Positions 11,860-20,391 of a stretch of DNA of 64,000 nucleotides are shown in pieces; the stretch's first letter is position 1; every line of letters begins with the position of its first letter. This DNA is from SXNM01 sp964586155. Its GTDB lineage: Bacteria > Myxococcota_A > UBA9042. A program made the translations under genes and the position numbers. Where the stretch lies: assembly GCA_964586155.1 (NCBI GenBank), contig CAZPHC010000011.1:62001-126000 (forward strand). The letters run 5' to 3'. The notes under the pieces are model-generated. The model saw only the letters and a list, made by a program, of their open reading frames with translations, was not told the DNA's origin and made no database searches.

Positions 11860-13281
11860 CTAGAGCCCCTTGCTCGCGAGCGCCGACTTGATCGCCTTCT
11901 CGAGCACCAGCTTGTTGTATCCGTTGGTCTTGTACAGGACCTTGCGCGTCTTGGCGTCGATGATCATGTTCAGCGGCGTGCTGCCCCCGACGTTGTACTG
12001 CATCACCCAGCGCTCCGGGTCCATGCCGACGTAGCCCGACGGCTTGAGCTGCGAATTCCATGCCTTGAGCAGCGGGAAGGTCATGGGCTCGCCAGGCTTC
12101 TGCCCATCGAACAGCGTCTGGACCATGACGAGCCCCTTGGGGAAGTAGATCTTGTAGAGCGACTTCATGTCCTTGGTCTCGGCCTGGCACGCCGAGCACC
12201 AGACGGCCGAGACGTTGAACAGGATGAGCTCGTGGTGCGCGGCGAAGTCCGAGAACTTGATGAGCCGCGGCTCCTCGTTGACCAGGCTGCCGTCATCGTC
12301 GGTGTCGACCATGCCGATCATCGCGTAGTCGTCCATGATGTCGCCGACCTCAGCCATCTTGGAGATCGACGAGACGCACTTGGGGTTCGCCTTGTCGGCC
12401 GGCACGCACTTGTTGAGGCTCGAGGCGCAGTTGTAGCCGGCAGGGCAGCCGCCGTCGCAGCCGGTGGCGCAGAAGCTCTCCTTGGTGTGGTTGTAGGTCA
12501 GGCAGAGGCCGTTGTTGCAATGATCCTCGGTCTGGCACGGCGCGCAGAGCGAACCGTCGCCGACGCAGGCGCCGGCCTTGTGGGCGCAGAAGAACTGGCC
12601 GTCGCCGCGATCCTTGCACGCGGCGTAGCGCGGGCACTCGGTCGAGCCGGCGTTGCAGGCCTTGGCACAGGTCCCCACGCCGCCCTCGACGATGCAGGCC
12701 GAGCCCGGGCCGCAGTTGGCGTCGTGCAGGCACTCGTTGCAGAACTTGCGGACCATGCACAGCTTCTGGCCCTGGATCTCGCTGCACGCGTGGGTCATCG
12801 GGCAGTCGGTGTCGTCGGTGCACGCGGCCGAACAGGTCGTGAGGGCCGAGTAAGCCTGGCCCAGGCATTTGGTGCCCGCGGGGCAGACGCCCGTCGCGCC
12901 GCAGTTCTTGCCGATGGCGTCCGAGTAGGCCGGCTTGGCGCAGACGAGCCGCGACTTGGCGTCGAGGCTGCAATCCTGGCCCGCGGCGCAATCACTCGGC
13001 GTCTTGCACGCCTGGCTGCAGACGCCGCGGTAGCAGACACCTTCGTCCTTGCAGTCCGCGTCTTCAGTGCAGTCGTTGCCGATGGTCGTCGGCGGCGCCG
13101 TGTCTTCGAGGCCCGCGAGACCGGTGTCTGCCTCGTCCGTGCCGCCGCCCAGGCTCGTGGTCGCGTCGCTGGACTCCGCGAGGGTCGCAGCACCGGAACC
13201 GGGCTCGGAGGTGCACCCCACCGAAAGGGCTGCAATGCCGACAATCAACGCCGCTGACGCGACAAGGCGAGACAATCGCAT
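11860..13281 (-). CDS. Cys-rich lipoprotein with C-terminal thioredoxin-like domain
   Basis: A 473-residue protein. The ATG at 13281 has GGAG 6 nt upstream. The lipoprotein signal ends SVGC (Cys23), followed by an acidic Thr/Ser/Asp linker. Residues about 65-310 hold many disulfide-type repeats (DCTEDADCKDEGVC, then DCAAGQDCS and others), similar to Cys-rich surface proteins of Myxococcota. Residues about 330-473 form a thioredoxin/AhpC-TSA-like fold with FNVSAVWCSACQAE; the CXXC pair is Cys362 and Cys365, followed by STPLNMIID with a cis-Pro-like segment. The role is probably thiol-disulfide exchange outside the inner membrane, acting on a partner unknown to me. It is first in a three-gene operon with the barrel-thioredoxin fusion. 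Confidence 0.87.
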   Translation of the reverse strand: MRLSRLVASAALIVGIAALSVGCTSEPGSGAATLAESSDATTSLGGGTDEADTGLAGLEDTAPPTTIGNDCTEDADCKDEGVCYRGVCSQACKTPSDCAAGQDCSLDAKSRLVCAKPAYSDAIGKNCGATGVCPAGTKCLGQAYSALTTCSAACTDDTDCPMTHACSEIQGQKLCMVRKFCNECLHDANCGPGSACIVEGGVGTCAKACNAGSTECPRYAACKDRGDGQFFCAHKAGACVGDGSLCAPCQTEDHCNNGLCLTYNHTKESFCATGCDGGCPAGYNCASSLNKCVPADKANPKCVSSISKMAEVGDIMDDYAMIGMVDTDDDGSLVNEEPRLIKFSDFAAHHELILFNVSAVWCSACQAETKDMKSLYKIYFPKGLVMVQTLFDGQKPGEPMTFPLLKAWNSQLKPSGYVGMDPERWVMQYNVGGSTPLNMIIDAKTRKVLYKTNGYNKLVLEKAIKSALASKGL

Positions 13282-13592
13282 CTTCCACTCCGAGGGCCCG
13301 CCAAGCGTCGACCCGATGCAACACGGGGATCCGATGCCCGGATCCGAATCCAACCGCCCGGATCACAGCCGAGCTCGCGCGACAGCAAGGCGGGGGCCCG
13401 CACGCCGCAGCAGTGTGCAGCTTGGCGTCCTGGCACGCAATCGAAGGTTTGTCATCGACGCGCCGCTGCGTCGTGTATCGATGCAATGCCGCCGCGGCCT
13501 CGACCGCCGGGACGGCCACGAGCGCGCGGTCGATGTGGCGAAGTCGACGGACCTCCGCTACGCTCCCCGCACCTTGGATGGCGGGAGGTGGC
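13282..13592. other. Divergent intergenic region (311 bp)
   Basis: This gap separates the thioredoxin operon (minus) from the hydrolase lipoprotein (plus). Near its right end, TACGCT at 13559-13564 lies 29 bp before the ATG at 13593 and could be a -10 box, but the matching -35 (TGGCGA) is poor. I see no convincing RNA, repeat or small gene. Confidence 0.4.
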
Positions 13593-15386
13593 ATGCGACG
13601 CGGCGGAGTGCAGTCGTGGATGGGGCGTTGGCCCGTGATGCTCGCAGCGATGCTCGTGTGGGGGGCCGTCGGATGCGGCGAGGCCCAGCCGGGCGCGCAG
13701 GGCTCGCTCGCGGACGCGCAGAACGTCGACACCGGCGCGGCGCAATTCGGCGACGCGGGCGCAGACGGCCAGGTGGACGCGGCGCCGGACGCTGCGACGG
13801 ACGCCGCGACGGAACCCGCCGACGTGGCCCAGGACACGGCGCTCGCCGGTGATGGCGCGCCGGGCGGCGAGGACGGCAGCGAGACGGACGAGGTCGATGG
13901 GGACGACGCCAGCGACACGGCGGCAGAGGACGCTGGCGCCGGGGACGCTGGCGCCGGGGACGCTGGCGCCGGGGACGCTGGCGCCGGGGACGCTGGCGCC
14001 GGGGACGCGACGACAGCAGACACCACCGGCGAGGCCGACGCGGCCGACGCGGGCGACACCGTCGAGCCGCCGTGGACCCAACCGCCGATCTGGGATCCCG
14101 CCCTGATCGAGGATGCAACGGACGCCAAATGCACGTTCGATTCGCCGCATTCGGTGTTCGATGATGGTGTGTCGCTCGATGCTTGGAAGGTGACCTACAT
14201 CAGCTACGAGTCGATCGACGGCAAGCTCAAGCCCATCCTGATCCGCGCCTTCGCCGCCCGCCCCAAGGGCAGCAGCGCCCTGCCCGGCATCGTCCAGGCC
14301 CACGGCCTCGGCGGCTACGCCAAGGAGTCGCACGCGACGGGGCTGGCCGCGCTCACCGGCGCCTTCGTCATCGCCTACACCGGGCCTGGCGGCGGCACGG
14401 ACCCCGACAACACCTCCGAGGGCCTGCCGTCGGCCGCCAACAGCGGCAAGCGGATGTTCGACGTGATCCCGGACACGCGCGGCACCTGGTTCTGGGGCCA
14501 CGCGATGGCGGCGCGCCGCGCGCTGACCTGTCTGGCCAACCGGCCCGATGTCGTGCCCTCGAAGCTCGGGATCACGGGCTTCTCGGCGGGCGGCGTCATG
14601 AGCTGGTTGGTCGGCGGCAGCGACGCACGCGTCAGCGCCGCCGTGCCGCTCTCGGGCGTGCTCGCCTGGGACATCGCGACCCAATCGCCCAACGCCTGGC
14701 AGCACAACCTGCTCAAGCAGGCCGGCCTCACGACCGCGAGCCCGGAGTGGACCAAGCTGATGGCCGAGCTCATCGCGCCCGCCGTCGCGCTGGCCAAGGC
14801 AAAGGGCAAGGTCTTCCTGGTCAACGGCAGCAGCGACGAGTTCTTCCCGCTCACCGCCAACAACGCGACTTGGGCCGCGTGGCCGGGGCCGAAGTGGATG
14901 TCGATCGTCGGCAACTTCGACCACGGCGTCTACCAGGCCTACGGCGCCGCCCTGCCCGGCGGCACGGCGGCGATCGAAAGCGCAGCAGATCTGAGGGCCA
15001 AGGGCGCCCAACGCGCATTGTTTCACCACGTTTTTGGCACCGACAGTCGCTACGCCGAGCTGCCGACGGCCCCCGACGCGACGCTGCAGAACGCCGGCGC
15101 CGCAGTCGTGGTCGCGGCGGTGCCGAAGCCCTCGCCGAGCGCGCTGACGCTCGAGTCGATGCGCGTCTGGTTCAGCCTCGACAACGCCAAGACCTGGCTC
15201 TACGCCGACCTCGACAAGACGGCCGTCGGCTGGACCAAGGCCCTGCCAGGACCGGCGCCGGCCAACCTCGTCTGGTACGTCGACGCGGTCTACAAGACCA
15301 AGGATCTGCTGCCGCAGCGGATGTCCGTCTCGACGGTGCCGTCGTTGCCGGGCGCCTGGGTGCCGGACATCTGGGGCATGCCCTAG
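13593..15386 (+). CDS. Alpha/beta-hydrolase lipoprotein
   Basis: A 597-residue protein. The ATG at 13593 follows GGGAGG closely. The lipoprotein signal ends AVGC (Cys28). Residues about 30-155 are an Asp/Ala/Thr linker that includes five exact AGAGD-type repeats. The catalytic part (about 175-500) has VQAHGLGGYA and the nucleophile elbow GFSAGG with Ser331; GSSDEFFPL supplies a likely catalytic Asp and NFDHGVYQ a likely His. This resembles acetyl-xylan-esterase or PhoPQ-activated-protein-like hydrolases. The last 100 residues look like a beta-sandwich. It probably hydrolyses an extracellular ester or peptide; the substrate is unknown. It is transcribed alone. Confidence 0.87.
   Translation: MRRGGVQSWMGRWPVMLAAMLVWGAVGCGEAQPGAQGSLADAQNVDTGAAQFGDAGADGQVDAAPDAATDAATEPADVAQDTALAGDGAPGGEDGSETDEVDGDDASDTAAEDAGAGDAGAGDAGAGDAGAGDAGAGDATTADTTGEADAADAGDTVEPPWTQPPIWDPALIEDATDAKCTFDSPHSVFDDGVSLDAWKVTYISYESIDGKLKPILIRAFAARPKGSSALPGIVQAHGLGGYAKESHATGLAALTGAFVIAYTGPGGGTDPDNTSEGLPSAANSGKRMFDVIPDTRGTWFWGHAMAARRALTCLANRPDVVPSKLGITGFSAGGVMSWLVGGSDARVSAAVPLSGVLAWDIATQSPNAWQHNLLKQAGLTTASPEWTKLMAELIAPAVALAKAKGKVFLVNGSSDEFFPLTANNATWAAWPGPKWMSIVGNFDHGVYQAYGAALPGGTAAIESAADLRAKGAQRALFHHVFGTDSRYAELPTAPDATLQNAGAAVVVAAVPKPSPSALTLESMRVWFSLDNAKTWLYADLDKTAVGWTKALPGPAPANLVWYVDAVYKTKDLLPQRMSVSTVPSLPGAWVPDIWGMP
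13929..14003 (+). repeat. Five exact 15-bp tandem repeats
   Basis: The unit gacgctggcgccggg occurs five times without change inside the linker of the hydrolase lipoprotein, giving repeats of Asp-Ala-Gly-Ala-Gly. The exact DNA identity indicates recent slippage or amplification, and the copy number may vary between strains. Confidence 0.95.
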
Positions 15387-15416
15387 CTGTCGGGTCGCGG
15401 CGCCCGGGGCGGCGGC

Positions 15417-16502
15417 CTACACCCGAAGCGTGATCCTGCGCTCCCAGTCGCGCCCTGGCTTGGGCTCGGCGCCCGCGGCGGCCCGCTCGATCAAGCGGCG
15501 GATCTGCGCGCCCAGGATATCGATCTCGGTGCTGATATAACGCTCGCCGCCAAAGCGCGCGACGGTCTCGGTCTGCTCGGCCAGGATCCGCGCGTCCTGG
15601 CGAAAGATGCGCATCGCCACGGGCCCGAGCACGACCTTGACCAACCAATGCGGCAAGCGCAGGCGGAACTGGATCACCGCCGTGGCGCGGGTGCAGAAGT
15701 CCTCGAGCGGCGTCAGCAGCGTCAGCACGCGGAAGTGCAGCTCCGTGCCGAGGCGGTAGTCGACGATGGCGATGCCCGGCAGCTCGAAGCGGTCGAAGTG
15801 CTCGACCTGGCCGCCCGCGGGCGCGAGGATCCGGGCCGCCAGACCGCCCGGACGCGGCTCGCCGTGGTAATGCGCCGTGGTCGAGGTCTCGTCGCGCGTG
15901 ACGACCGCCTCGATGTCGTTGCGCGCGCCCGCGCCGCGGAACAGGCCGCGGTGCAGGAACGCCGTATGCGGCACGTCGAGCGCGTTCTCGGCGGTGGCCC
16001 AGAGGCTGCCCGGGAAGTCGACGACGCGGCGCACCTCGCTGTAGCCCGGCCCCGGTGCAGCCAGGCTGCGCGGCGCGTCCGTCGGCGCGGCGTTCGCCTC
16101 GCCCCAGACCCAGATCACGCCCTCCTGCTCGCGCACGGCGTGGACCGCGGCGCGTCGGGCGTCGTCGCCGCCCTGCCGCAGCAGCCCGGGCACCTCGACG
16201 CAGCGGCCGTCGGCGGCAAAACGCCAACCGTGGTAGGGACATTGCAGGCAGCCGTCGACGACCTCGCCGCCCGAGAGCGGGACGCTGCGGTGTGGGCAGC
16301 GGTCCTGCAGCGCGCCGACCTGACCCGACGCGTCGCGAAACAGGGCGATGGGCGCGCCATAGAGCGTTCGGCGCAGTGGACGAGCCCGGACCTCGTCGCT
16401 CAAGGCGAGCGCGTACCAGGCGCGATGCAGGCGCAGCGCCCCGATCTCCGGGCTGCGCAGGGTCGGTTCGGCGTCGAGGCTGGTCGTGGTGGCGTCGCTC
16501 AT
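15417..16502 (-). CDS. Rieske-type non-heme iron oxygenase
   Basis: A 361-residue oxygenase alpha-subunit-like protein. The Rieske [2Fe-2S] ligands are Cys69 and His71 (CPHRSVPL) and Cys88 and His91 (CPYHGW). The mononuclear iron site follows the D-x2-H-x4-H rule at Asp176, His179 and His184 (LDVPHTAFLH). Such enzymes use NAD(P)H-derived electrons and O2 to hydroxylate or demethylate aromatic rings, sterols or macrocycles; no ferredoxin or reductase gene is adjacent. The start has only a weak ribosome site and lies 32 bp after the outer-membrane protein gene, so it may be the last gene of the export operon. The substrate cannot be read from the sequence. Confidence 0.9.
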   Translation of the reverse strand: MSDATTTSLDAEPTLRSPEIGALRLHRAWYALALSDEVRARPLRRTLYGAPIALFRDASGQVGALQDRCPHRSVPLSGGEVVDGCLQCPYHGWRFAADGRCVEVPGLLRQGGDDARRAAVHAVREQEGVIWVWGEANAAPTDAPRSLAAPGPGYSEVRRVVDFPGSLWATAENALDVPHTAFLHRGLFRGAGARNDIEAVVTRDETSTTAHYHGEPRPGGLAARILAPAGGQVEHFDRFELPGIAIVDYRLGTELHFRVLTLLTPLEDFCTRATAVIQFRLRLPHWLVKVVLGPVAMRIFRQDARILAEQTETVARFGGERYISTEIDILGAQIRRLIERAAAGAEPKPGRDWERRITLRV

Positions 16503-16534
16503 CGGCTCGACTCTCGCGCCGTCGTGGTCTGGCG

Positions 16535-18088
16535 TCAAAGCGTCATGCGCAGGTTCAGGCCGACAGCGCCGAGCGGTCGCTTGAACACGGACTCGGGGTC
16601 CTGCCCGGCCGCCTTGAGCATGGGGCCCAGGCGCTCTCGCAAGCCTCCGCTGTAGAAGCGGAATTCGCCATCGCTGCCGAGGTTGGCGCTGGCGTAGGCC
16701 TCGAGGCGCAGGTGCTGCAGCAGCGTCTGGCCGACGTCGAAGCGGAGCGTGCCGCTGCCGTCGCTGAAGTTGGCGATGGCCGAGAGCGTGAAGCTGGTGT
16801 CGTCCCAGCTGCCCGGCCCCATCGCGACGGCGTAGAGCGCGCCGTAGACCCGGCCGGTGTAGAAGAACTGCAACGGGAACACCGGCGCCGTCGCCGCGCT
16901 GCCGCCGGCAAGGGCGTGGGCCGCGCTGTCCTTGACGAAGGTCTCCATCGCGTCGAGCTCGCCGTCCAGCGTGGCGTAGCCCTCGGGGTTGTAGAAGCCT
17001 TCGACACCCCAGATGATCGAGTCGTTGTCGCCATAGGTGATGGTGTGTTCGAGCTTGGCGCTCACCATCCAATGCCACGCGCCGCTGGCGTCGCGACGCC
17101 CGCCGAGCTCGGCGCCGACGTCGACCTCCCAAATGCCGGCCGAGACGTCGAGACCAAAGCGCGGGTCCTGGCCCAGCCGCTTCTTCGCCATCAGGCCGAC
17201 CTCCACGGTCGACAGCACCATCTCGAGGCGCCCGACCCAGCCGACGCCGCGCAGGTTCGAGCTGCCCTCCGAGAGCGCGAGCACGTAGGCGTTCCAGCCG
17301 AGCGACTCGATCGGCAGGTGCAGTTTGAGCATCGGCAGGCCGGTGCGCTGGTCGAAGAGCGTCAACGGGCTGCGCCGCGTGGCGTAGAGGAAGTCGACCG
17401 GATTCCACAGGCGGGTCGCGCCGAATCGGACCTGCTGCGCGCCGACGCTGACGAAGACCGAGCGCGCGAGGTCGAATTTGAGCCAGAGCTCGACCAGCTG
17501 CGACGTCAGCGTCGAGTTGCCGGTGGCGAAGCCGAGCAGGCCCGCCGACGAGGCGTCGACGGCCGTCGGCGTCCAGAGCAGACGGCCGCGGACGAACGCG
17601 CGCACGCGGTCGCTGGGGCGGGCGTCGAGGTAGACATCCGTCAAGTTGCTGATGGTCAATGGCTGGCCGAGCGCCGGGTCCACGTCGTTCCCCGACAGGC
17701 CGTTGCGCAGGTAGAGGAGGCCGCCGATCTGCAAGCGATCCTTGGCCGCGGACTCGAACTCCATCGGACGCATCCGCTCGTCGCCGAAGGGGGCCTCGTC
17801 GGTGTCGCGACCTCCGTCGCCCGTGACGGCAGGGGTGGCGGCTCCCGCCGGGGCGGGCGCAGCCTTGGTCGCCGGGGGGGCGCCCGCCTGGCTCGGCGCC
17901 GCCTCTGCCTCGTCGTCGCCGCCGAACATGTCGGCCTCGCCGTGGTCACTGCCGCCGGGTGGCGGCTCCGCAGCGCGTGCATCCTCGACGGCGACCGACG
18001 TCAGCAGCAGCGCCAGCGCCGCGGCCAGCGCGCGGGCCAACGTCCAGGGCGTCCCCAGCCGCACGAGCTCGATCCGGCGCGCGATCAT
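16535..18088 (-). CDS. Outer-membrane beta-barrel protein of the export operon
   Basis: A 517-residue protein with a signal peptide (core ALAAALALLLTSVA, cut after ARA near residue 39). A disordered Ala/Pro/Asp segment follows to about residue 105, then a long strand-rich barrel ending in LNLRMTL. It contains LYLRNGLSGND, then DVYLDARPSDRVRAFVRG and WNPVDFL, the style of DUF1302-like or alginate-export-like barrels. The ATG overlaps the stop of the LolA-like gene (ATGA), so the two are coupled. With an ABC exporter and a LolA-like carrier next to it, it is a plausible outer-membrane end point for exported lipid or lipoprotein; this role is inferred. Confidence 0.85.
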   Translation of the reverse strand: MIARRIELVRLGTPWTLARALAAALALLLTSVAVEDARAAEPPPGGSDHGEADMFGGDDEAEAAPSQAGAPPATKAAPAPAGAATPAVTGDGGRDTDEAPFGDERMRPMEFESAAKDRLQIGGLLYLRNGLSGNDVDPALGQPLTISNLTDVYLDARPSDRVRAFVRGRLLWTPTAVDASSAGLLGFATGNSTLTSQLVELWLKFDLARSVFVSVGAQQVRFGATRLWNPVDFLYATRRSPLTLFDQRTGLPMLKLHLPIESLGWNAYVLALSEGSSNLRGVGWVGRLEMVLSTVEVGLMAKKRLGQDPRFGLDVSAGIWEVDVGAELGGRRDASGAWHWMVSAKLEHTITYGDNDSIIWGVEGFYNPEGYATLDGELDAMETFVKDSAAHALAGGSAATAPVFPLQFFYTGRVYGALYAVAMGPGSWDDTSFTLSAIANFSDGSGTLRFDVGQTLLQHLRLEAYASANLGSDGEFRFYSGGLRERLGPMLKAAGQDPESVFKRPLGAVGLNLRMTL

Positions 18089-18975
18089 CGGCTCTTCGAC
18101 TCCAGCCAGGCCTTGGTGAAGATGTTGGCGGGTAGCGGGTTGAGGTCCGTCTGCTTGATCAGGACGACCGTGGAGCTGCCCTTCTCGACCTCGTCGAACA
18201 TGCGCATCTCCTTGGGCACCCAGACGCTCTCGCCCTTCACGGGGCTCATCACCTTCTGCCACTTCGGCGTGTAGTTGGTGCGCATCAGCTTGCCGGAGGC
18301 GGCGAACTCCTGGCGCTTGAGCACGTTGCCGGTCGCCGCGTCGACCCAGAGCCGGATCCGCGGCCACGCCACGTCGACGCCCTTCTTCGCGGTCAGATCG
18401 ATGGTGTGCACGCCAAACTTGCCCAGCTTGCCGGCCTCGATGTAGGTCGCGTCGTACTCGAGCGCGAGGTTCGACTCATCGAAGTCGCCGCGCCGGGAGT
18501 TGGTGCCCGCGATGCGCTCGCGCTCGGTGCGGCGCTCCCAACGGCCGACGCTCGGATCGTAGATCCACAAGTTGCGGTCCACCCGCAGGTAGCCCTTGCC
18601 GCGCTCGGACTTCGGCTCGAGGAACAGGATCATGAAGCGGTCGTCCTTGTCGCGGCGGTAGACGACCGCCTCGTAGACCACCGGCTCCTTGTCGCGCTCC
18701 TGGCTGCGGATGTAGGCGAGGCTCTTGTAGTCGCCGCTGTTGCGCTGGCGGTTGTCGATCTCGGCGACCAGCTTGCGGGTGGCTTCGGCGTCGAGCGGCG
18801 TCGGCTTGCCATCGTCGGCCTTGACGCCCGCCTCGGCCCCCTCGGCTGGCTCGACCCGCGAGACGCGCTTGGCGAACGAGGTGGCGGGCAGCGCGAACGC
18901 GCCGGCGAGCACCAGCGCCAGCAGCGCCCGGCGGGGCGGCAGCAGGCGGGACGTCGGGCGGACAAGGTCGAACAT
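18085..18975 (-). CDS. LolA-like outer-membrane lipoprotein-sorting protein
   Basis: A 296-residue secreted protein. The signal peptide (ALVLAGAFALPATSFA) ends near residue 38. The rest matches the LolA-like family often annotated as outer membrane lipoprotein-sorting protein: YIRSQERDKEPVVYEA, then FLEPKSERGKGYLRVDRNLW, YDPSVGRWERR and a late LPANIFTKAWLE. Members are thought to carry a lipid or lipoprotein through the periplasm in a half-barrel. The ATG has GGAGG 4 nt upstream. It follows two FtsX permeases and overlaps the barrel gene, so it is the periplasmic piece of the same system. Confidence 0.9.
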   Translation of the reverse strand: MFDLVRPTSRLLPPRRALLALVLAGAFALPATSFAKRVSRVEPAEGAEAGVKADDGKPTPLDAEATRKLVAEIDNRQRNSGDYKSLAYIRSQERDKEPVVYEAVVYRRDKDDRFMILFLEPKSERGKGYLRVDRNLWIYDPSVGRWERRTERERIAGTNSRRGDFDESNLALEYDATYIEAGKLGKFGVHTIDLTAKKGVDVAWPRIRLWVDAATGNVLKRQEFAASGKLMRTNYTPKWQKVMSPVKGESVWVPKEMRMFDEVEKGSSTVVLIKQTDLNPLPANIFTKAWLESKSR

Positions 18976-19083
18976 GGATCCTCCGGGGTCTGGGCCGGCG
19001 GCACCGGCAGCGGTCGTGCGGGCGAAGCGCCGCCCTCGTCGGAGCCAACGCATCGCGCCCGCCCCTGGTTCACCGACGCGGCC

Positions 19084-20382
19084 TCAGCTTGCCGACATCG
19101 CCGTCACCGGTGGCTTGCGCGCGGCGCGCCAGCTGGGCAGCAGCGAGCTGAGCGTGGTGATGGTGGCGATGACGCCGACCGCGACGGCCGCGGTGCCGCG
19201 GTCCAACATCAGATGCACGGTGTCGCTCATCAGGAACATCTGGAAACCCTTGTTCACCGGGATCGCCAGCGCGTCGATGCCCGCGACGGTGGCCGCGCCG
19301 AGCAAGGTGCCCGTGATCGTTGCCACGACGCTGAGCACCGCAGCTTCGAGCACGAACATCAGCAGCACGCTGCCCTGGCCCATGCCGATCGCGCGCAGGG
19401 TGCCGATCTCGCGGGTGCGCTCGCGGATGGTCATCATCATCGTGTTCATCACGCCGAGCACGACGATGCCGAGCAGGATCGAGACGAAGACGAAGGTCAG
19501 GACCTGGAACGTCTGCAGCGTGTAGCGCATGAACGCCATCTCGTCGGACCAGGTCGTGACGTCGATCTTCTGCCCGGTCCAATCCTCGCGCGCGACGCCC
19601 TGGAACTTGCGGAAGAACGGCTCCGGCACCGGATCCATCACCTTGAAGCCGGCCGTGGCGATCGCGGTGCGCAGCTTGGCCGCGATCTCGTCGACGCGCT
19701 CGACATCCCGGACGAAGATGTGCATCGCGCCGCTCTGGTCGTCGCGCATCTGGTAGAGCTCGCGCAGCGTCTTGTGGTGCAGGAACATGCTGAAGCTGCT
19801 CATCATGCCCATGTCCTTGGCGATGGCGGCGATGCGGCAGTCTGCGGTGTTCTGCGAGCCGCGGAAGGTCGGCGCGCTGACGGTGACGTCGTCGCCGGCC
19901 TTGACCTCGAGCCTGTCGGCCGTGCCCTGGAAGATCAGGCAGGTGCCGGGCTCCTGGAGCGCATCGAACGAGCCGTCGACCAGGCGCACGACGTCGCGAA
20001 ACGACGCCTCGTTGACGATGTCGATGCCGACGAGGATGCCCTCTTGCTTGGCCTTCTCGCTGACGAGCTTGCCCCAGCCACGGCCGCGCAGCACGACGTC
20101 CTGCACGTCCGGGTCGGCGGCGCGCACGACCTCGAGCAGCTTCGGCACCTCGGTGATCATCGGCGTCGCGTCGGTCGCGGTCATCTTGTAGAAGCCGGCG
20201 ACGTTGACGTGGCCGGTCGACAAGGTGGTCGCGACCTCCAGCATCGTCGCCTGCATGCCGTTCGACAGCGACGTCAGCACGACGAGGATGGCCGTGACCG
20301 TCGCGATCGCGCCGCCGAGCAGCAGCGTCCGCCGTCGATTGCCGAGCAGGTTGCGCACCGCGATGCGCAAGAGCGTTCGCAT
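19084..20382 (-). CDS. FtsX/LolE-type ABC transporter permease
   Basis: A 432-residue MacB/LolCE-type permease. One transmembrane helix lies at about 20-42 (after AVRNLLGNRRRTL), a periplasmic domain runs from about 45 to 285, and three C-terminal helices begin at about 295, 345 and 395. The segment TIRERTREIGTLRAIGM is the coupling helix that contacts the ATPase. It starts 9 bp after the stop of the larger permease and probably forms a heterodimer with it on one ATPase. The substrate may be a lipid-modified molecule, judging from the LolA-like neighbour. Confidence 0.92.
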   Translation of the reverse strand: MRTLLRIAVRNLLGNRRRTLLLGGAIATVTAILVVLTSLSNGMQATMLEVATTLSTGHVNVAGFYKMTATDATPMITEVPKLLEVVRAADPDVQDVVLRGRGWGKLVSEKAKQEGILVGIDIVNEASFRDVVRLVDGSFDALQEPGTCLIFQGTADRLEVKAGDDVTVSAPTFRGSQNTADCRIAAIAKDMGMMSSFSMFLHHKTLRELYQMRDDQSGAMHIFVRDVERVDEIAAKLRTAIATAGFKVMDPVPEPFFRKFQGVAREDWTGQKIDVTTWSDEMAFMRYTLQTFQVLTFVFVSILLGIVVLGVMNTMMMTIRERTREIGTLRAIGMGQGSVLLMFVLEAAVLSVVATITGTLLGAATVAGIDALAIPVNKGFQMFLMSDTVHLMLDRGTAAVAVGVIATITTLSSLLPSWRAARKPPVTAMSAS

Positions 20383-20391
20383 GGCGTCTCC

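Noticed and set aside
13929..14003. Possible CRISPR-like repeats
   Set aside because: The 15-bp units are directly adjacent without spacers and lie inside a coding linker.
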